A stretch of DNA of 64,000 bases from Chloroflexota bacterium (GTDB lineage: Bacteria > Chloroflexota > Anaerolineae > Anaerolineales > Villigracilaceae). A program made the translations under genes and the position numbers. The notes beneath the pieces were generated by a model. That model was given only the letters and a program-made list of their open reading frames with translations, did no database searches and had not been told where the DNA came from. The stretch covers positions 183,811 to 247,810 of the forward strand of contig JACRBI010000004.1 in NCBI GenBank assembly GCA_016234495.1, in the 5' to 3' direction. Shown here one piece after another: positions 8,289-15,886 of this stretch (position 1 is the stretch's first letter; every line of letters starts with the position of its first letter).

Positions 8289-9404
8289 CTACTTCTTCTC
8301 TGCTGGCGGGGTTGGCGAGTCCTCGTCCGATTTGGAGAGGGCTTTGTAGGCGGCCACGCCTGCCGCGCCGACAGCGACCCCGGCCACAGCGCCGATCATG
8401 CCGGCAGTTGCAGGGTCAACTTTCTGGGTAGGCAGTTGAACCGGTGCATAAGTGGCGGGCGGCGCATACTGTTGTAAATCCGCGAGGTTGTAAACGCCCA
8501 GTTCCCAGAAATCAGGTTCCGAACAGGCAATGCAGCCGTGACCGGCTTTGATCGGCCAGCTTGTCCCGTCGTTGTACCCGACCGCCGGGCAATTGTGGTA
8601 TGTGACCGGGCCTTTGCAGCCCATCTTGTACAAACACCAACCCTTGTTGTGACTGTCATCACCCCACGCGACCACGAATTCGCCGGCGTCGAAGTGACCA
8701 CGGCGCGGACAGTTATCGTGGATGCGCGCGCCATATGCAAAGAGCGGACGATGCAGATCGTCCATGGCGGGCAATTCGCCAAAGGTCAGGAAGTGAACGA
8801 CAGCCGCGGTGAGGTTGACCGGGTTATACGGACAGCCCGGCAGGTTCATGACGGGTTTATCTGTGACGAGTTCTGAAACATAAGTTGCGCCGGTTGGGTT
8901 CGGTCCCGCTTTCGGCCAGCCGCCAAATGCGGCGCAGTTCCCCACCGCCACGACAGCCACCGCATTGGACGCGGCTTCTTCGAGTAATTGCAGGGCAGTT
9001 TTCCCACCGACCGTGCAGTAAACTCCCCCGTCCCCTGTTGGAATTGATCCCTCCACAACAAGCAGGTATCCCCCGGCTTTGATGCTTGCTTCCTTGGCGG
9101 CTTCTGCCAGGTTACCGGAAGCGGCCATGATGGTCTCGTGATAATCGACCGAGAGCACATCAAGAACAAGCTGGGAAACTGTGGGTTGGGTTGCGCGAAG
9201 CAGGGCTTCTGTACAACCTGCGCAATCCTGAAGCTCAAGCCAGATGACGGGTAAACGCTTGGGCGCGGCCAGAGCTTGTTCGATGTAAGTCGAATAGGAG
9301 CGCGGCAGTGCCAGAACGCCAGCCATCATCGAGCAGAATTTCAGGAAGTCTCGCCGCGATACCCCTTGTTTGAACGCGGCTTCTTGCAAATTGCTTTCAA
9401 GCAT
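8289..9404 (-). CDS. hybO: [NiFe] hydrogenase small subunit, Tat-exported
   Basis: FeS subunit that carries electrons away from the Ni-Fe site. The 371-residue product has a twin-arginine signal (SRRDFLKF, R17-R18), the proximal cluster motif DCAGCTEALL (C61, C64), GNCAAFGGW, LPGCPYNP, and distal and medial cluster ligands in HDNCPRRGHFD, CLYKMGC and GCIACSEPDFW. A C-terminal hydrophobic helix (AGMIGAVAGVAVGAAGV) followed by a charged tail fits a membrane anchor. AAGGAGG lies six bases before the ATG. It is the first gene of the operon; a CRP-like palindrome is just upstream. Confidence 0.95.
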   Translation of the reverse strand: MLESNLQEAAFKQGVSRRDFLKFCSMMAGVLALPRSYSTYIEQALAAPKRLPVIWLELQDCAGCTEALLRATQPTVSQLVLDVLSVDYHETIMAASGNLAEAAKEASIKAGGYLLVVEGSIPTGDGGVYCTVGGKTALQLLEEAASNAVAVVAVGNCAAFGGWPKAGPNPTGATYVSELVTDKPVMNLPGCPYNPVNLTAAVVHFLTFGELPAMDDLHRPLFAYGARIHDNCPRRGHFDAGEFVVAWGDDSHNKGWCLYKMGCKGPVTYHNCPAVGYNDGTSWPIKAGHGCIACSEPDFWELGVYNLADLQQYAPPATYAPVQLPTQKVDPATAGMIGAVAGVAVGAAGVAAYKALSKSDEDSPTPPAEKK

Positions 9405-9424
9405 ATTTGACCTCCTTATGTTTG

Positions 9425-9444
9425 TTTGTGATATTACTCACAAA
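9425..9444. promoter_or_regulatory. Perfect palindrome matching the CRP/FNR-family consensus
   Basis: TTTGTGA-tattac-TCACAAA, which contains TGTGA-N6-TCACA at 9427-9442. It lies 21 bases before the small-subunit start codon, downstream of the best -10 box, a position typical of repression or of an mRNA hairpin. Confidence 0.6.
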
Positions 9445-9477
9445 AATCAGACAATATTCGTACAATTACTTTCATTC

Positions 9478-9505
9478 ATTGTAGCGAATATGGATATATA
9501 TACAA
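9478..9505 (-). promoter_or_regulatory. Possible promoter of the hydrogenase operon
   Basis: On the minus strand TACAAT (9478-9483) is a 5/6 -10 box, with TTGTAT (9500-9505) 16 bases upstream as a weak -35. Confidence 0.35.
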
Positions 9506-9644
9506 TCATGACATTCGTTACCAGAATGGCATGAACATGCTCATTAGGTCTGAATTATTGACAGTTGACCATAGACTGTTGACCATTGACCGTGGCTTTT
9601 CTACACAGTCCCCTTGTGGGATCGTCTATCGTCCGTTGTCCATG

Positions 9645-9752
9645 GTCTGCGCGAGTAGCGCATCAAACAACCCCTCGACCTGCCTCTCGCCCTCAGATAT
9701 CATCCCCGAAGCGTAGCGGAGGGGACAAACTCTTCTTGCAGGCTCAGTGGAT
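9645..9752 (-). pseudogene. Remnant of an HsdS C-terminal segment
   Basis: Read on the minus strand it gives PLSLQEEF, then a frameshifted junction, then ISEGERQVEGLFDALLAQ. This closely parallels the end of the intact hsdS (PLSLQEEF...MSEGERQVEGLFESLLAE at 10324-10450). The middle is replaced by a GC-rich repeat (ccgaagcgtagcgg). No start or full domain remains. The rest of 9405-9644 holds the hydrogenase promoter region and short TTGACCAT-type repeats at about 9553-9595. Confidence 0.7.
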
Positions 9753-9766
9753 AATCAAGGTGAAAT

Positions 9767-10135
9767 TCATTCTTTACTGTTTTCATCTTCCATCGCATGA
9801 AGTATGGCGAGTATAACGCCATCAATATTATTCATCACCTCATTGTTCCAAAAACGGATGACTTTGTAACCGAGTGAGTTCAGGTATTTTGTTCTTTCTT
9901 CATCATATTCTTTCTGTTCCAAATGTTGACTGCCATCCAGCTCAATGATGAGCTTCTTTTCGATGCAGATGAAATCGGGGATGTAGTTGCCAATGGCGTG
10001 CTGTCTTCTAAAGTTGACTCCCAACTGGTCGTTGCGAATGATCGCCCAAAGTTCGCGTTCGGCAGGTGTAGGTTCTTTCCGTAACTCGATGGCATGGGTT
10101 CTGGTTTTTGGATTGCTTCTGGGTGGGCGCGGCAT
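9767..10135 (-). CDS. DUF559 (Vsr/restriction-fold) nuclease-like protein
   Basis: A 122-residue single-domain protein of the DUF559 family, a PD-(D/E)XK-type fold related to very-short-patch repair nucleases. Family features seen: LRKEPTPAERELW, NFRRQHAIGNYIPDFICIEKKLIIELDGSQH and LGYKVIRFWNNEV. The D of PDF and the IELDG strand are the expected catalytic region. Start at 10135 chosen because GGAGGGGAAGAA precedes that ATG. An upstream TTG has no such site. The true biological role of this family is unknown; it lies beside hsdS and two hairpin repeats. Confidence 0.85.
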   Translation of the reverse strand: MPRPPRSNPKTRTHAIELRKEPTPAERELWAIIRNDQLGVNFRRQHAIGNYIPDFICIEKKLIIELDGSQHLEQKEYDEERTKYLNSLGYKVIRFWNNEVMNNIDGVILAILHAMEDENSKE

Positions 10136-10150
10136 TTCTTCCCCTCCTAG

Positions 10151-10191
10151 CCTCCCCAATTGCGACGGAGAGCACGTCGAAATTGGGGAGG
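10151..10191. repeat. Hairpin repeat upstream of the DUF559 gene
   Basis: CCTCCCCAATT faces AATTGGGGAGG, with inner arms CGACG and CGTCG. It shares its arm design (CTCCCC-AATT-CGAC) with the hairpin at 10261-10303. Confidence 0.65.
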
Positions 10192-10260
10192 GACGGTTGC
10201 GTCTGAAATCAAAATTTTAGAAATATTTTCAGTGTTTATATAAAATCTCAATTTCCAAAT

Positions 10261-10303
10261 TCTCCCCCAAATTCGACGATGGTGCTGTCGAATTTGGGGG
10301 AGA
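10261..10303. repeat. Perfect 17-bp hairpin next to hsdS
   Basis: TCTCCCCCAAATTCGAC (10261-10277) pairs exactly with GTCGAATTTGGGGGAGA (10287-10303) over a 9-base loop. It lies just past the hsdS stop and could act as a transcription stop, though no T-run follows. Confidence 0.75.
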
Positions 10304-10323
10304 TGTCCAACGGACAGAGGGGG

Positions 10324-11481
10324 CTAACTGAACGCCTCCGCCAGCAGACTCTCAAACAACCCCTCCACCTGCCTCTCGCCCTCGGACATCCTCCCCCGCA
10401 AGGACTCGACCCGCGCCACCACGCCCGCAAACTCTTCTTGCAGGCTCAGCGGTGGGACAGGAACGGGAATAGGCTTGACGATGCCAATATTTATATTTGC
10501 TCTTGCAGTTTCAGGTGCTTGCGCTCTAAAAACTGGCTTCCAATATCTCATTACATAGTTGAGATATTGAGAATTACATTTCTTCGGGTTGGGAGTAATA
10601 CCAATGATGGAATCAGGGCAATAGGTTTTGATGCCCAAAATCGCACTCTCTCCAATTGTGGCACCGACAATTGCAATAACAATTGTTCCAACATCAAAAG
10701 CCTTGCTTACCTTGATTCCAAGTTCATTCAACGTTTGCGAATATTCTGTCACTATTCCCCCACTGGCTGAAATATCGCCAGTTTGAATAAATGGATATTT
10801 ACCACCATAATATTTTGGGTCATTTCGCGGACGTGGTGAAAACCTTCCGCGTTCTACGTTGGCAATCTCTCCTAATTCATAACATTGCCAATGTTTTGTG
10901 TTTTCAACAGGATCCCCAAACATCTCCAAAAACACGGACTGGAGCAGGGACTCGCCGAGATCGTGCGCGGTACGGCGCAGGTGGCGCAGACGGTCAGCGC
11001 GCGCCAGCAGGGACGCAATCCGCTTTTGCTCGGTCAGCGGGGGAAGGGGAATTTTTAGTTCGCTGAGTTTTGTGGCATTCAACCCGCCTTGAATAGCACC
11101 AACTGAACCAATATCTATTTGTCGCCAATATTCTGGTGTTTGAAAATAATACGCCAAATATTCAGGGTCAATTAATTCTTTGTTCGGACGTATTCTAATT
11201 AAGTAAGAAGCAAATACAGAACCTTTTGGCGCGTCATTTCTAATCAAGCCAGTGTTTCCAACTGAGCCTGTTCGGGCAAACACAATGTCGCCATCTTGTA
11301 ATTCATATTTCTTTGCATCTGATTCGCTACACTCACAAAAAGGAACTTCAGCCCAATTTATTTTACCTTGTCGAATATCTGTGATACGCAAAAATTTATT
11401 ACCCGTGTCTTGGTCTGTTGCAGACTCGGTTAAGCCATAATCTATTTTCGTGCTGATGGTCTCTAAGTTTACAAATTCCAT
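10324..11481 (-). CDS. hsdS: Type I restriction-modification specificity subunit HsdS
   Basis: DNA-recognition subunit of a type I restriction system, about 385 residues. It has two target-recognition domains, each ending in the family pattern (IPLPPLTEQKRIASLLARADRLR near residues 150-175 and VPVPPLSLQEEFAGVVARVESLR near the C terminus) that form the conserved coiled-coil spacers. The ATG at 11481 is chosen; an upstream TTG is less likely. It follows hsdM by 12 bases, across a TACCAATTACTACTTACC-type microrepeat. A degraded duplicate of its 3' end lies downstream at 9645-9752, suggesting past recombination of recognition domains. Confidence 0.92.
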   Translation of the reverse strand: MEFVNLETISTKIDYGLTESATDQDTGNKFLRITDIRQGKINWAEVPFCECSESDAKKYELQDGDIVFARTGSVGNTGLIRNDAPKGSVFASYLIRIRPNKELIDPEYLAYYFQTPEYWRQIDIGSVGAIQGGLNATKLSELKIPLPPLTEQKRIASLLARADRLRHLRRTAHDLGESLLQSVFLEMFGDPVENTKHWQCYELGEIANVERGRFSPRPRNDPKYYGGKYPFIQTGDISASGGIVTEYSQTLNELGIKVSKAFDVGTIVIAIVGATIGESAILGIKTYCPDSIIGITPNPKKCNSQYLNYVMRYWKPVFRAQAPETARANINIGIVKPIPVPVPPLSLQEEFAGVVARVESLRGRMSEGERQVEGLFESLLAEAFS

Positions 11482-11493
11482 ATTTACCAATTA

Positions 11494-13239
11494 CTACTTA
11501 CCACTTACCAATTTCTTCAACTCATCAATCTCACTCATCATCACACTCTCCAACCGCGCCAACCGTTCCAGCGTCACAGACGGCTTCTCGTGATAGGCAG
11601 CGTCCGCGTCCACCTGGCGGTAGCGGCTGGCAGAAAGGTCATATTTGTTGGCTTTGACCTGCTCCTTCGTCACCCAGAATTGGCGGGTCAGGCGGTCGAG
11701 TTCTGCCTGCGGAAGCGATATTCGGGAGTCGATATTTGATAAACGAGAAACGATATTCGATAATTCGGTATTACCCTTCGGGTACGATGTCGAGTTTCGA
11801 CTATCGCCGTTCGAATGTCGAGTATCGATTGCCGTCTCAAATTGCACACGATTCAACTCTGCCTGCAACTTCAACCGTTCCGACTTCAACGGCGCAAGCA
11901 AAGTCTTCAACTCTTCGATTCTCGAATATCGAGTATCGCTAAACTTCTTATCGGCTCTCTTCTTCCAACATTCCAAAATATCGGGGATGTCGTTCTCATC
12001 GGCTTTCGTGCGTTTATCGTCCAGCGAAAAACCATCATGCTCCATATCGTAGAACCAGATGTCTTTCGTCTGCGCTCCGCGCGTGAAGAACAGCACCGCC
12101 GTGCTCACGCCCGCATACGGCTTGAAGACGCCCGAAGGCATCGAGACCACGCCGTCCAGCCGATTCTCTTCGATGATGCGCTTGCGCACCTCCACATGGG
12201 CGCGGCTCGAACCGAACAACACGCCATCGGGCACGATCACCGCCGCCCGTCCGCCCATATCGAGCGCGCGCAGGATCAGATGCAGGAAGAGCAGTTCACT
12301 CTTGGTGGTATCGCTCGGCAGGTCGGGGTGGACATCGCCCTTATCCACGGCGCCTTTGAAGGGCGGGTTCATCAAAATGACATCGAACTCGCCTGCGCCG
12401 TCATAGCCCTTGGACAAGGTGTCCATATAAAAGAATTGCGGCGACTGAATGCCATGCAGCATCAGGTTCATCGAGCCGATGCGCAGCATGGTCATGCCTG
12501 AATCGTTGTCGAAACCGCGCAGGTATTTTTTGCCCTTCATGAACTTGCGCGCGTCGTCCTGCAACTGGTCGCCGATGAGATGATGCGCCATGCCGTCCGC
12601 GTCATATTCAAGGATGTCTTTGGACGTGGCTTTCTCCAAAATGTGCTGATGCGCGTTGATCAGAAATCCGCCCGTACCCGCGGCAAGGTCGCCAATACGT
12701 TCCTTCGGCTTCGGGTCGAGCATCTGCACCATCATGCGGATGATGTGGCGCGGCGTGCGGAACTGTCCATTGCGCCCCGCGATGCTCAAATGACTGAGCA
12801 GGTACTCGTACAGGTCGCCCTGCACATCCTGGTTCTGCTGGCTGATCTCCATCTGGTCGAGCAGGTTCACAGCCTCCACCAACAGACTGGATTTGTTGAT
12901 CTTGCACTCCGCTCCGCGCATGTACTCATCAAACGAAGACTCATCTTTTGCCAGATCTGCCAACTTCGGGAAGACGACTGACTTAAGATGCTTCAACATC
13001 TCTTCAGCCTTCATCTGCTTCCAGACACTCCAACGCATCTCTTTCGGGACTTTGGGCTGGTACCGTTCCCCGCGGCGTTTTGCCTGTCTCTCGGCGGCAT
13101 TCTCGCGGTCATCCAACCGCTTGAGGAACAACAAATACGAAAACTGCTCGATCGCATCGAGCGGGTTCGTCAGTCCACCCGTCCAGAACTTATCCCAGAG
13201 GGCGTCTACTTGTGAGCGGAGTTTGGAGTCGGTGAGCAT
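11494..13239 (-). CDS. hsdM: Type I DNA methyltransferase subunit HsdM
   Basis: N6-adenine methyltransferase subunit. From the start at 13239 (MLTDSKLRSQVDALWDKFW) it is 581 residues: helical N-terminal domain, AdoMet motif GDLAAGTGGFL and catalytic NPPF. An open frame extends upstream to 13320 but that part is REP sequence, so I reject the longer start. Odd: the C-terminal region contains an in-frame insertion (11716-11840) and a smaller one near 11918-11945, both rich in CGATATTCG-type repeats, between the catalytic domain and the conserved LPQAELDRLTRQFW segment. Its first 45 bases are duplicated at 14128-14173 beyond the RAYT gene. Confidence 0.92.
   Translation of the reverse strand: MLTDSKLRSQVDALWDKFWTGGLTNPLDAIEQFSYLLFLKRLDDRENAAERQAKRRGERYQPKVPKEMRWSVWKQMKAEEMLKHLKSVVFPKLADLAKDESSFDEYMRGAECKINKSSLLVEAVNLLDQMEISQQNQDVQGDLYEYLLSHLSIAGRNGQFRTPRHIIRMMVQMLDPKPKERIGDLAAGTGGFLINAHQHILEKATSKDILEYDADGMAHHLIGDQLQDDARKFMKGKKYLRGFDNDSGMTMLRIGSMNLMLHGIQSPQFFYMDTLSKGYDGAGEFDVILMNPPFKGAVDKGDVHPDLPSDTTKSELLFLHLILRALDMGGRAAVIVPDGVLFGSSRAHVEVRKRIIEENRLDGVVSMPSGVFKPYAGVSTAVLFFTRGAQTKDIWFYDMEHDGFSLDDKRTKADENDIPDILECWKKRADKKFSDTRYSRIEELKTLLAPLKSERLKLQAELNRVQFETAIDTRHSNGDSRNSTSYPKGNTELSNIVSRLSNIDSRISLPQAELDRLTRQFWVTKEQVKANKYDLSASRYRQVDADAAYHEKPSVTLERLARLESVMMSEIDELKKLVSGK
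11716..11840. repeat. Repeat-derived in-frame insertion inside hsdM
   Basis: Sequence built of tcgagtatcga, cgatattcg and tacccttcgggta units; it encodes a Ser/Asn/Arg-rich stretch (NGDSRNSTSYPKGN) unlike the rest of HsdM. A related unit lies at 11918-11945. Confidence 0.6.
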
Positions 13240-13245
13240 GCAAAA

Positions 13246-13449
13246 CGTCCCGAAGGTTCGCGTTGAAAAAACTTGTCGCCCGAAAAAAACCTTCGGGACG
13301 GTCTTGGGTGGACAGTACACTCGTCCCGAAGGCTAGCGTAGATAAATCCAGTCGCTTGGACAAACCCTTCGGGACGTTGGTTGCGCGAGTATAACGTCCC
13401 GAAGGGTTGACTTGCAGAACTTTGTCGTCTTAGCGCAACCTTCGGGGCG
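13246..13449. repeat. Three REP palindromes of 55 bases each
   Basis: Units at 13246-13300, 13322-13376 and 13395-13449, each opening with CGTCCCGAAGG and closing with CCTTCGGGACG (last unit GGGGCG), with variable centres and 21- and 18-base gaps. They lie between the hsdM start and the RAYT stop at 13456. Confidence 0.85.
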
Positions 13450-13455
13450 GTCATT

Positions 13456-14034
13456 TCAATCAAATAAATATTTACTAATCTTCTCATAACTCTTCTCTTC
13501 ATCCTCAACATCATTCACAAACCTCACATACTCATCCGCATTCGGAAAATGATCCTGCACAAAAACTTTATCCACCAACACGCCATCCCTCACCCCAATC
13601 CACTCCCGATAATTCGAAAACGCCCAATCTTCGGGCTTCTCCACCAACCCCGCCTTGACAGGGTTTCGATGGATATACCTGCAAAGCACCATCAAGTACT
13701 CCCATTTGTCCACGCGCTTATGCTTGAAACGCCCCTCGAACAAAGTCCCTGTGCGCTCCTGCTGGATATTCAACGCCTGCACATACGCATTAAACAATAC
13801 CTGCATAAACTTTGACAAGGGTTCTTCTGATTCCTGCCTGAGCAAAAAATGATAATGATTCGGCATCAAACAATACGCGATGATCGTCGCGCCGTACTTC
13901 TGATAATACTCCTTCACCAACCGCAGAAGATACTGATAATTCCCGTCGTTGAAGAATATCTTCGCCTTCCCCGCCCCGCGATTGTAGATATGATAATACT
14001 GACCCTGCGTAAACAAGTCACCGCGATATGGCAT
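13456..14034 (-). CDS. REP-associated tyrosine transposase (RAYT, Y1 HUH family)
   Basis: A 192-residue single-domain protein of the IS200/RAYT class that nicks and joins single-stranded REP DNA. The family start YYHIYNRG (13-20), the metal motif NHYHFLL with H60 and H62, the likely catalytic Tyr84 (NAYVQALN) and CRYIHRNPVKAGLV are all present. Length is at the compact end for the family. Six bases after the stop begins a REP, with three on that side and one on the other, the classic RAYT arrangement. It interrupts the restriction locus just upstream of hsdM. Confidence 0.92.
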   Translation of the reverse strand: MPYRGDLFTQGQYYHIYNRGAGKAKIFFNDGNYQYLLRLVKEYYQKYGATIIAYCLMPNHYHFLLRQESEEPLSKFMQVLFNAYVQALNIQQERTGTLFEGRFKHKRVDKWEYLMVLCRYIHRNPVKAGLVEKPEDWAFSNYREWIGVRDGVLVDKVFVQDHFPNADEYVRFVNDVEDEEKSYEKISKYLFD

Positions 14035-14050
14035 GGCTACCTGCTAAAAA

Positions 14051-14121
14051 CGTCCCGAAGGTCTCATCGCCCCGAAGGTTTTCGTCACGAGACACCATCC
14101 TTCGCCCAAGCCTTCGGGACG
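14051..14121. repeat. REP palindrome on the 5' side of the RAYT gene
   Basis: Opens CGTCCCGAAGG (14051-14061) and closes CCTTCGGGACG (14111-14121). An internal ccccgaaggtt and ccatccttcg suggest a second partial unit inside. Confidence 0.8.
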
Positions 14122-14127
14122 GTGTTT

Positions 14128-14173
14128 CCCAGAGGGCGTCTACTTGTGCGCGGAGTTTGGGGTCGGTTAGCAA
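14128..14173 (-). pseudogene. Duplicated 5' fragment of hsdM
   Basis: Matches 13194-13239 with only three substitutions over 43 bases; it would encode LTDPKLRAQVDALWE, the HsdM N terminus. The two copies bracket the REP-RAYT segment. Confidence 0.8.
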
Positions 14174-14860
14174 TTAAATCAATCCTTTGAGTTTGGCTTT
14201 GGTGTACGCGGCAATGGTGAAGCCGTCGGTGATTTTTTCGTTGGCGATCCAGTCTTCCAATTCTTTGACAGTCAGCCAAACGAAGGATTCGATGCCTTCG
14301 TTAATTTCGGGTGTTCCAATTGCAGCAAGTTTAGCGTAGAACAAAGCAACTGAGGCAGATTCGTAACCTGGATTGCAATAGAACTCGCCAAGATTGACAA
14401 GTTCTAATATTTGTCCGCCCGTCTCTTCTTCAACTTCCCTTCGTGCGTTCTCGTCTGGTGGAATATTAGGTTCTCCATACCCAAGCGGAATCTGATAATG
14501 CCATTGACGGGTGGGATGTCGATATTGGTGAAGAAGCAATATTTTCCCTTGATACTCAGGTAGTACTACTACGCCTTTTCCTCCTCTCAAACTGGCTTGC
14601 ATAATTGCGCGTGCATAGCCTCTCATTTCTCCATCGGGGAATAAGACTAAATCGCGTAAAATCAGGTTGTAAGGATCATCGAGTATCACGCCAATATCAG
14701 CCCAATCTTGAGGATACTGTTTATCTAGTAGTTCTTTTCTACGCTCCTGTTGCCAATTTAAAATAATAGACCTGTCATTTACTATTTTCAGCAAGGAATT
14801 TCCTTCTGCAAACAAACTTGGATAGTTATCAATCATTTCCAGATATTTCTCTAATTTCAT
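14174..14860 (-). CDS. Nudix hydrolase with extra N-terminal domain (copy B of the cassette)
   Basis: Hydrolase of nucleoside-diphosphate-linked compounds; substrate unknown. About 228 residues. The Nudix box reads GYGEPNIPPDENARREVEEETGG, with the metal-binding E-V-E-E-E core complete and the early box Glu replaced by Ile. About 85 residues precede the Nudix fold and match, block by block, those of the other Nudix protein at 18025-18714 (KYL...I, IIL...Q, IGV...D, RDLV.FP.G...GY), so the two are paralogues. Start 14860 has GGAG six bases upstream. It is the last gene of the five-gene run. Could process a nucleotide signal or nucleotide-sugar; inference only. Confidence 0.85.
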   Translation of the reverse strand: MKLEKYLEMIDNYPSLFAEGNSLLKIVNDRSIILNWQQERRKELLDKQYPQDWADIGVILDDPYNLILRDLVLFPDGEMRGYARAIMQASLRGGKGVVVLPEYQGKILLLHQYRHPTRQWHYQIPLGYGEPNIPPDENARREVEEETGGQILELVNLGEFYCNPGYESASVALFYAKLAAIGTPEINEGIESFVWLTVKELEDWIANEKITDGFTIAAYTKAKLKGLI

Positions 14861-14892
14861 TGCTAGCTCCAACATTGAGATGTAAAGGCAGG

Positions 14893-15885
14893 CTAAGTTC
14901 CATAGATAGAAATATAGGTCTGAGGTGCAATTTCAGGAACAATTCCAATTTCTGCATCTGAAAGGGTAGCACTTTTTATCTCTCTCGCCAATGCTGACAG
15001 GTTGGCATCAAATTCAATTTCAGATTCTGCAATATTTAAAATTCTTTGTACCTTTTCTGTTGAACCAACAGAGAGATTAAGTAATGTGCTAGGCGATGGC
15101 AACAACTCAAAGTTGATTTTGATTCCTAATACTCTGGCGATTTTCTCAGCAACATCTGCCAATGACCTCGTTCTTGATGAACCTAGATTGAAGGTTTCTC
15201 CATCTAGTTTTTTATCAAGAGCCGCCGATATGATACTTCTTTGAATCAAGGAAACAGGTGAAAAAGCCCTTTTTAAGTTCAAATTACCAAATACTGGCAA
15301 CGGTTGCCCCAGAATAGCCTTTTTTATCCACCGAGGAATAACGTTTCGGTAGCTTAAATCATACCGTTGACGAACACCAAATACATGTTGAGGTCTTAAT
15401 ACTAAATGTTCAACACCATGGTTTTGGCAAAGAACTTTACACATCTGCTCCAAAGCATATTTGTGAATGCCATATGGATCTTTTGGAGCTGGCTTCATAT
15501 CCTCAGTGTAAGGCGACTTTGGCTGATCCCCATAAACCGACATACTGGAAATCAGAACTAAACGCTTAATCTTTCTGCTCACACATTTAGTTACAAACCT
15601 AACGCCAACCGCGTAATTATTTTCCATGTCATTAACAGGCGCATATAAACTAACGTTACATTTGGGCTGTGAAGCACAGTGTATGGCAATAGTATCTTCA
15701 TCAAGCCATTTGTCAGGCGTTTGAGAGGCATCGAATGGCTCTGTAAAAACGGCGCTTGGATTAATGTTTTGTCGCCGTCCCGTTGATAAATTATCAACAA
15801 CATAAACTTGGTAGCCTCTGTTAATCAAACCATCAACAATATGACTACCAATAAAACCAGCGCCACCTGTTACTATGAATTTCAT
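14893..15885 (-). CDS. NAD-dependent epimerase/dehydratase (extended SDR)
   Basis: A 330-residue extended short-chain dehydrogenase, probably acting on a nucleotide-sugar. Seen: Rossmann motif TGGAGFIGSHI at the N terminus, SSMSVYG (catalytic Ser region) and YGIHK (Tyr-x-x-x-Lys). The start at 15885 is preceded by AGAGGAG and begins one base after the stop of the cyclase-like gene, so the two are translationally linked. No glycosyltransferase is nearby, which is unusual for a polysaccharide epimerase and suggests a role tied to this cassette. Confidence 0.88.
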   Translation of the reverse strand: MKFIVTGGAGFIGSHIVDGLINRGYQVYVVDNLSTGRRQNINPSAVFTEPFDASQTPDKWLDEDTIAIHCASQPKCNVSLYAPVNDMENNYAVGVRFVTKCVSRKIKRLVLISSMSVYGDQPKSPYTEDMKPAPKDPYGIHKYALEQMCKVLCQNHGVEHLVLRPQHVFGVRQRYDLSYRNVIPRWIKKAILGQPLPVFGNLNLKRAFSPVSLIQRSIISAALDKKLDGETFNLGSSRTRSLADVAEKIARVLGIKINFELLPSPSTLLNLSVGSTEKVQRILNIAESEIEFDANLSALAREIKSATLSDAEIGIVPEIAPQTYISIYGT

Positions 15886-15886
15886 T

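Noticed and set aside
10261..10303. Rho-independent terminator for hsdS
   Set aside because: Strong stem but no T-run in the hsdS direction; kept as a repeat hairpin only.
13240..13320. N-terminal extension of HsdM
   Set aside because: It is translated REP sequence; family homology begins at MLTDSKL (13239).
13246..13449. CRISPR-like array of three regular units
   Set aside because: The units are palindromes with variable centres, flank a RAYT gene, and lack cas genes, so they are REPs.
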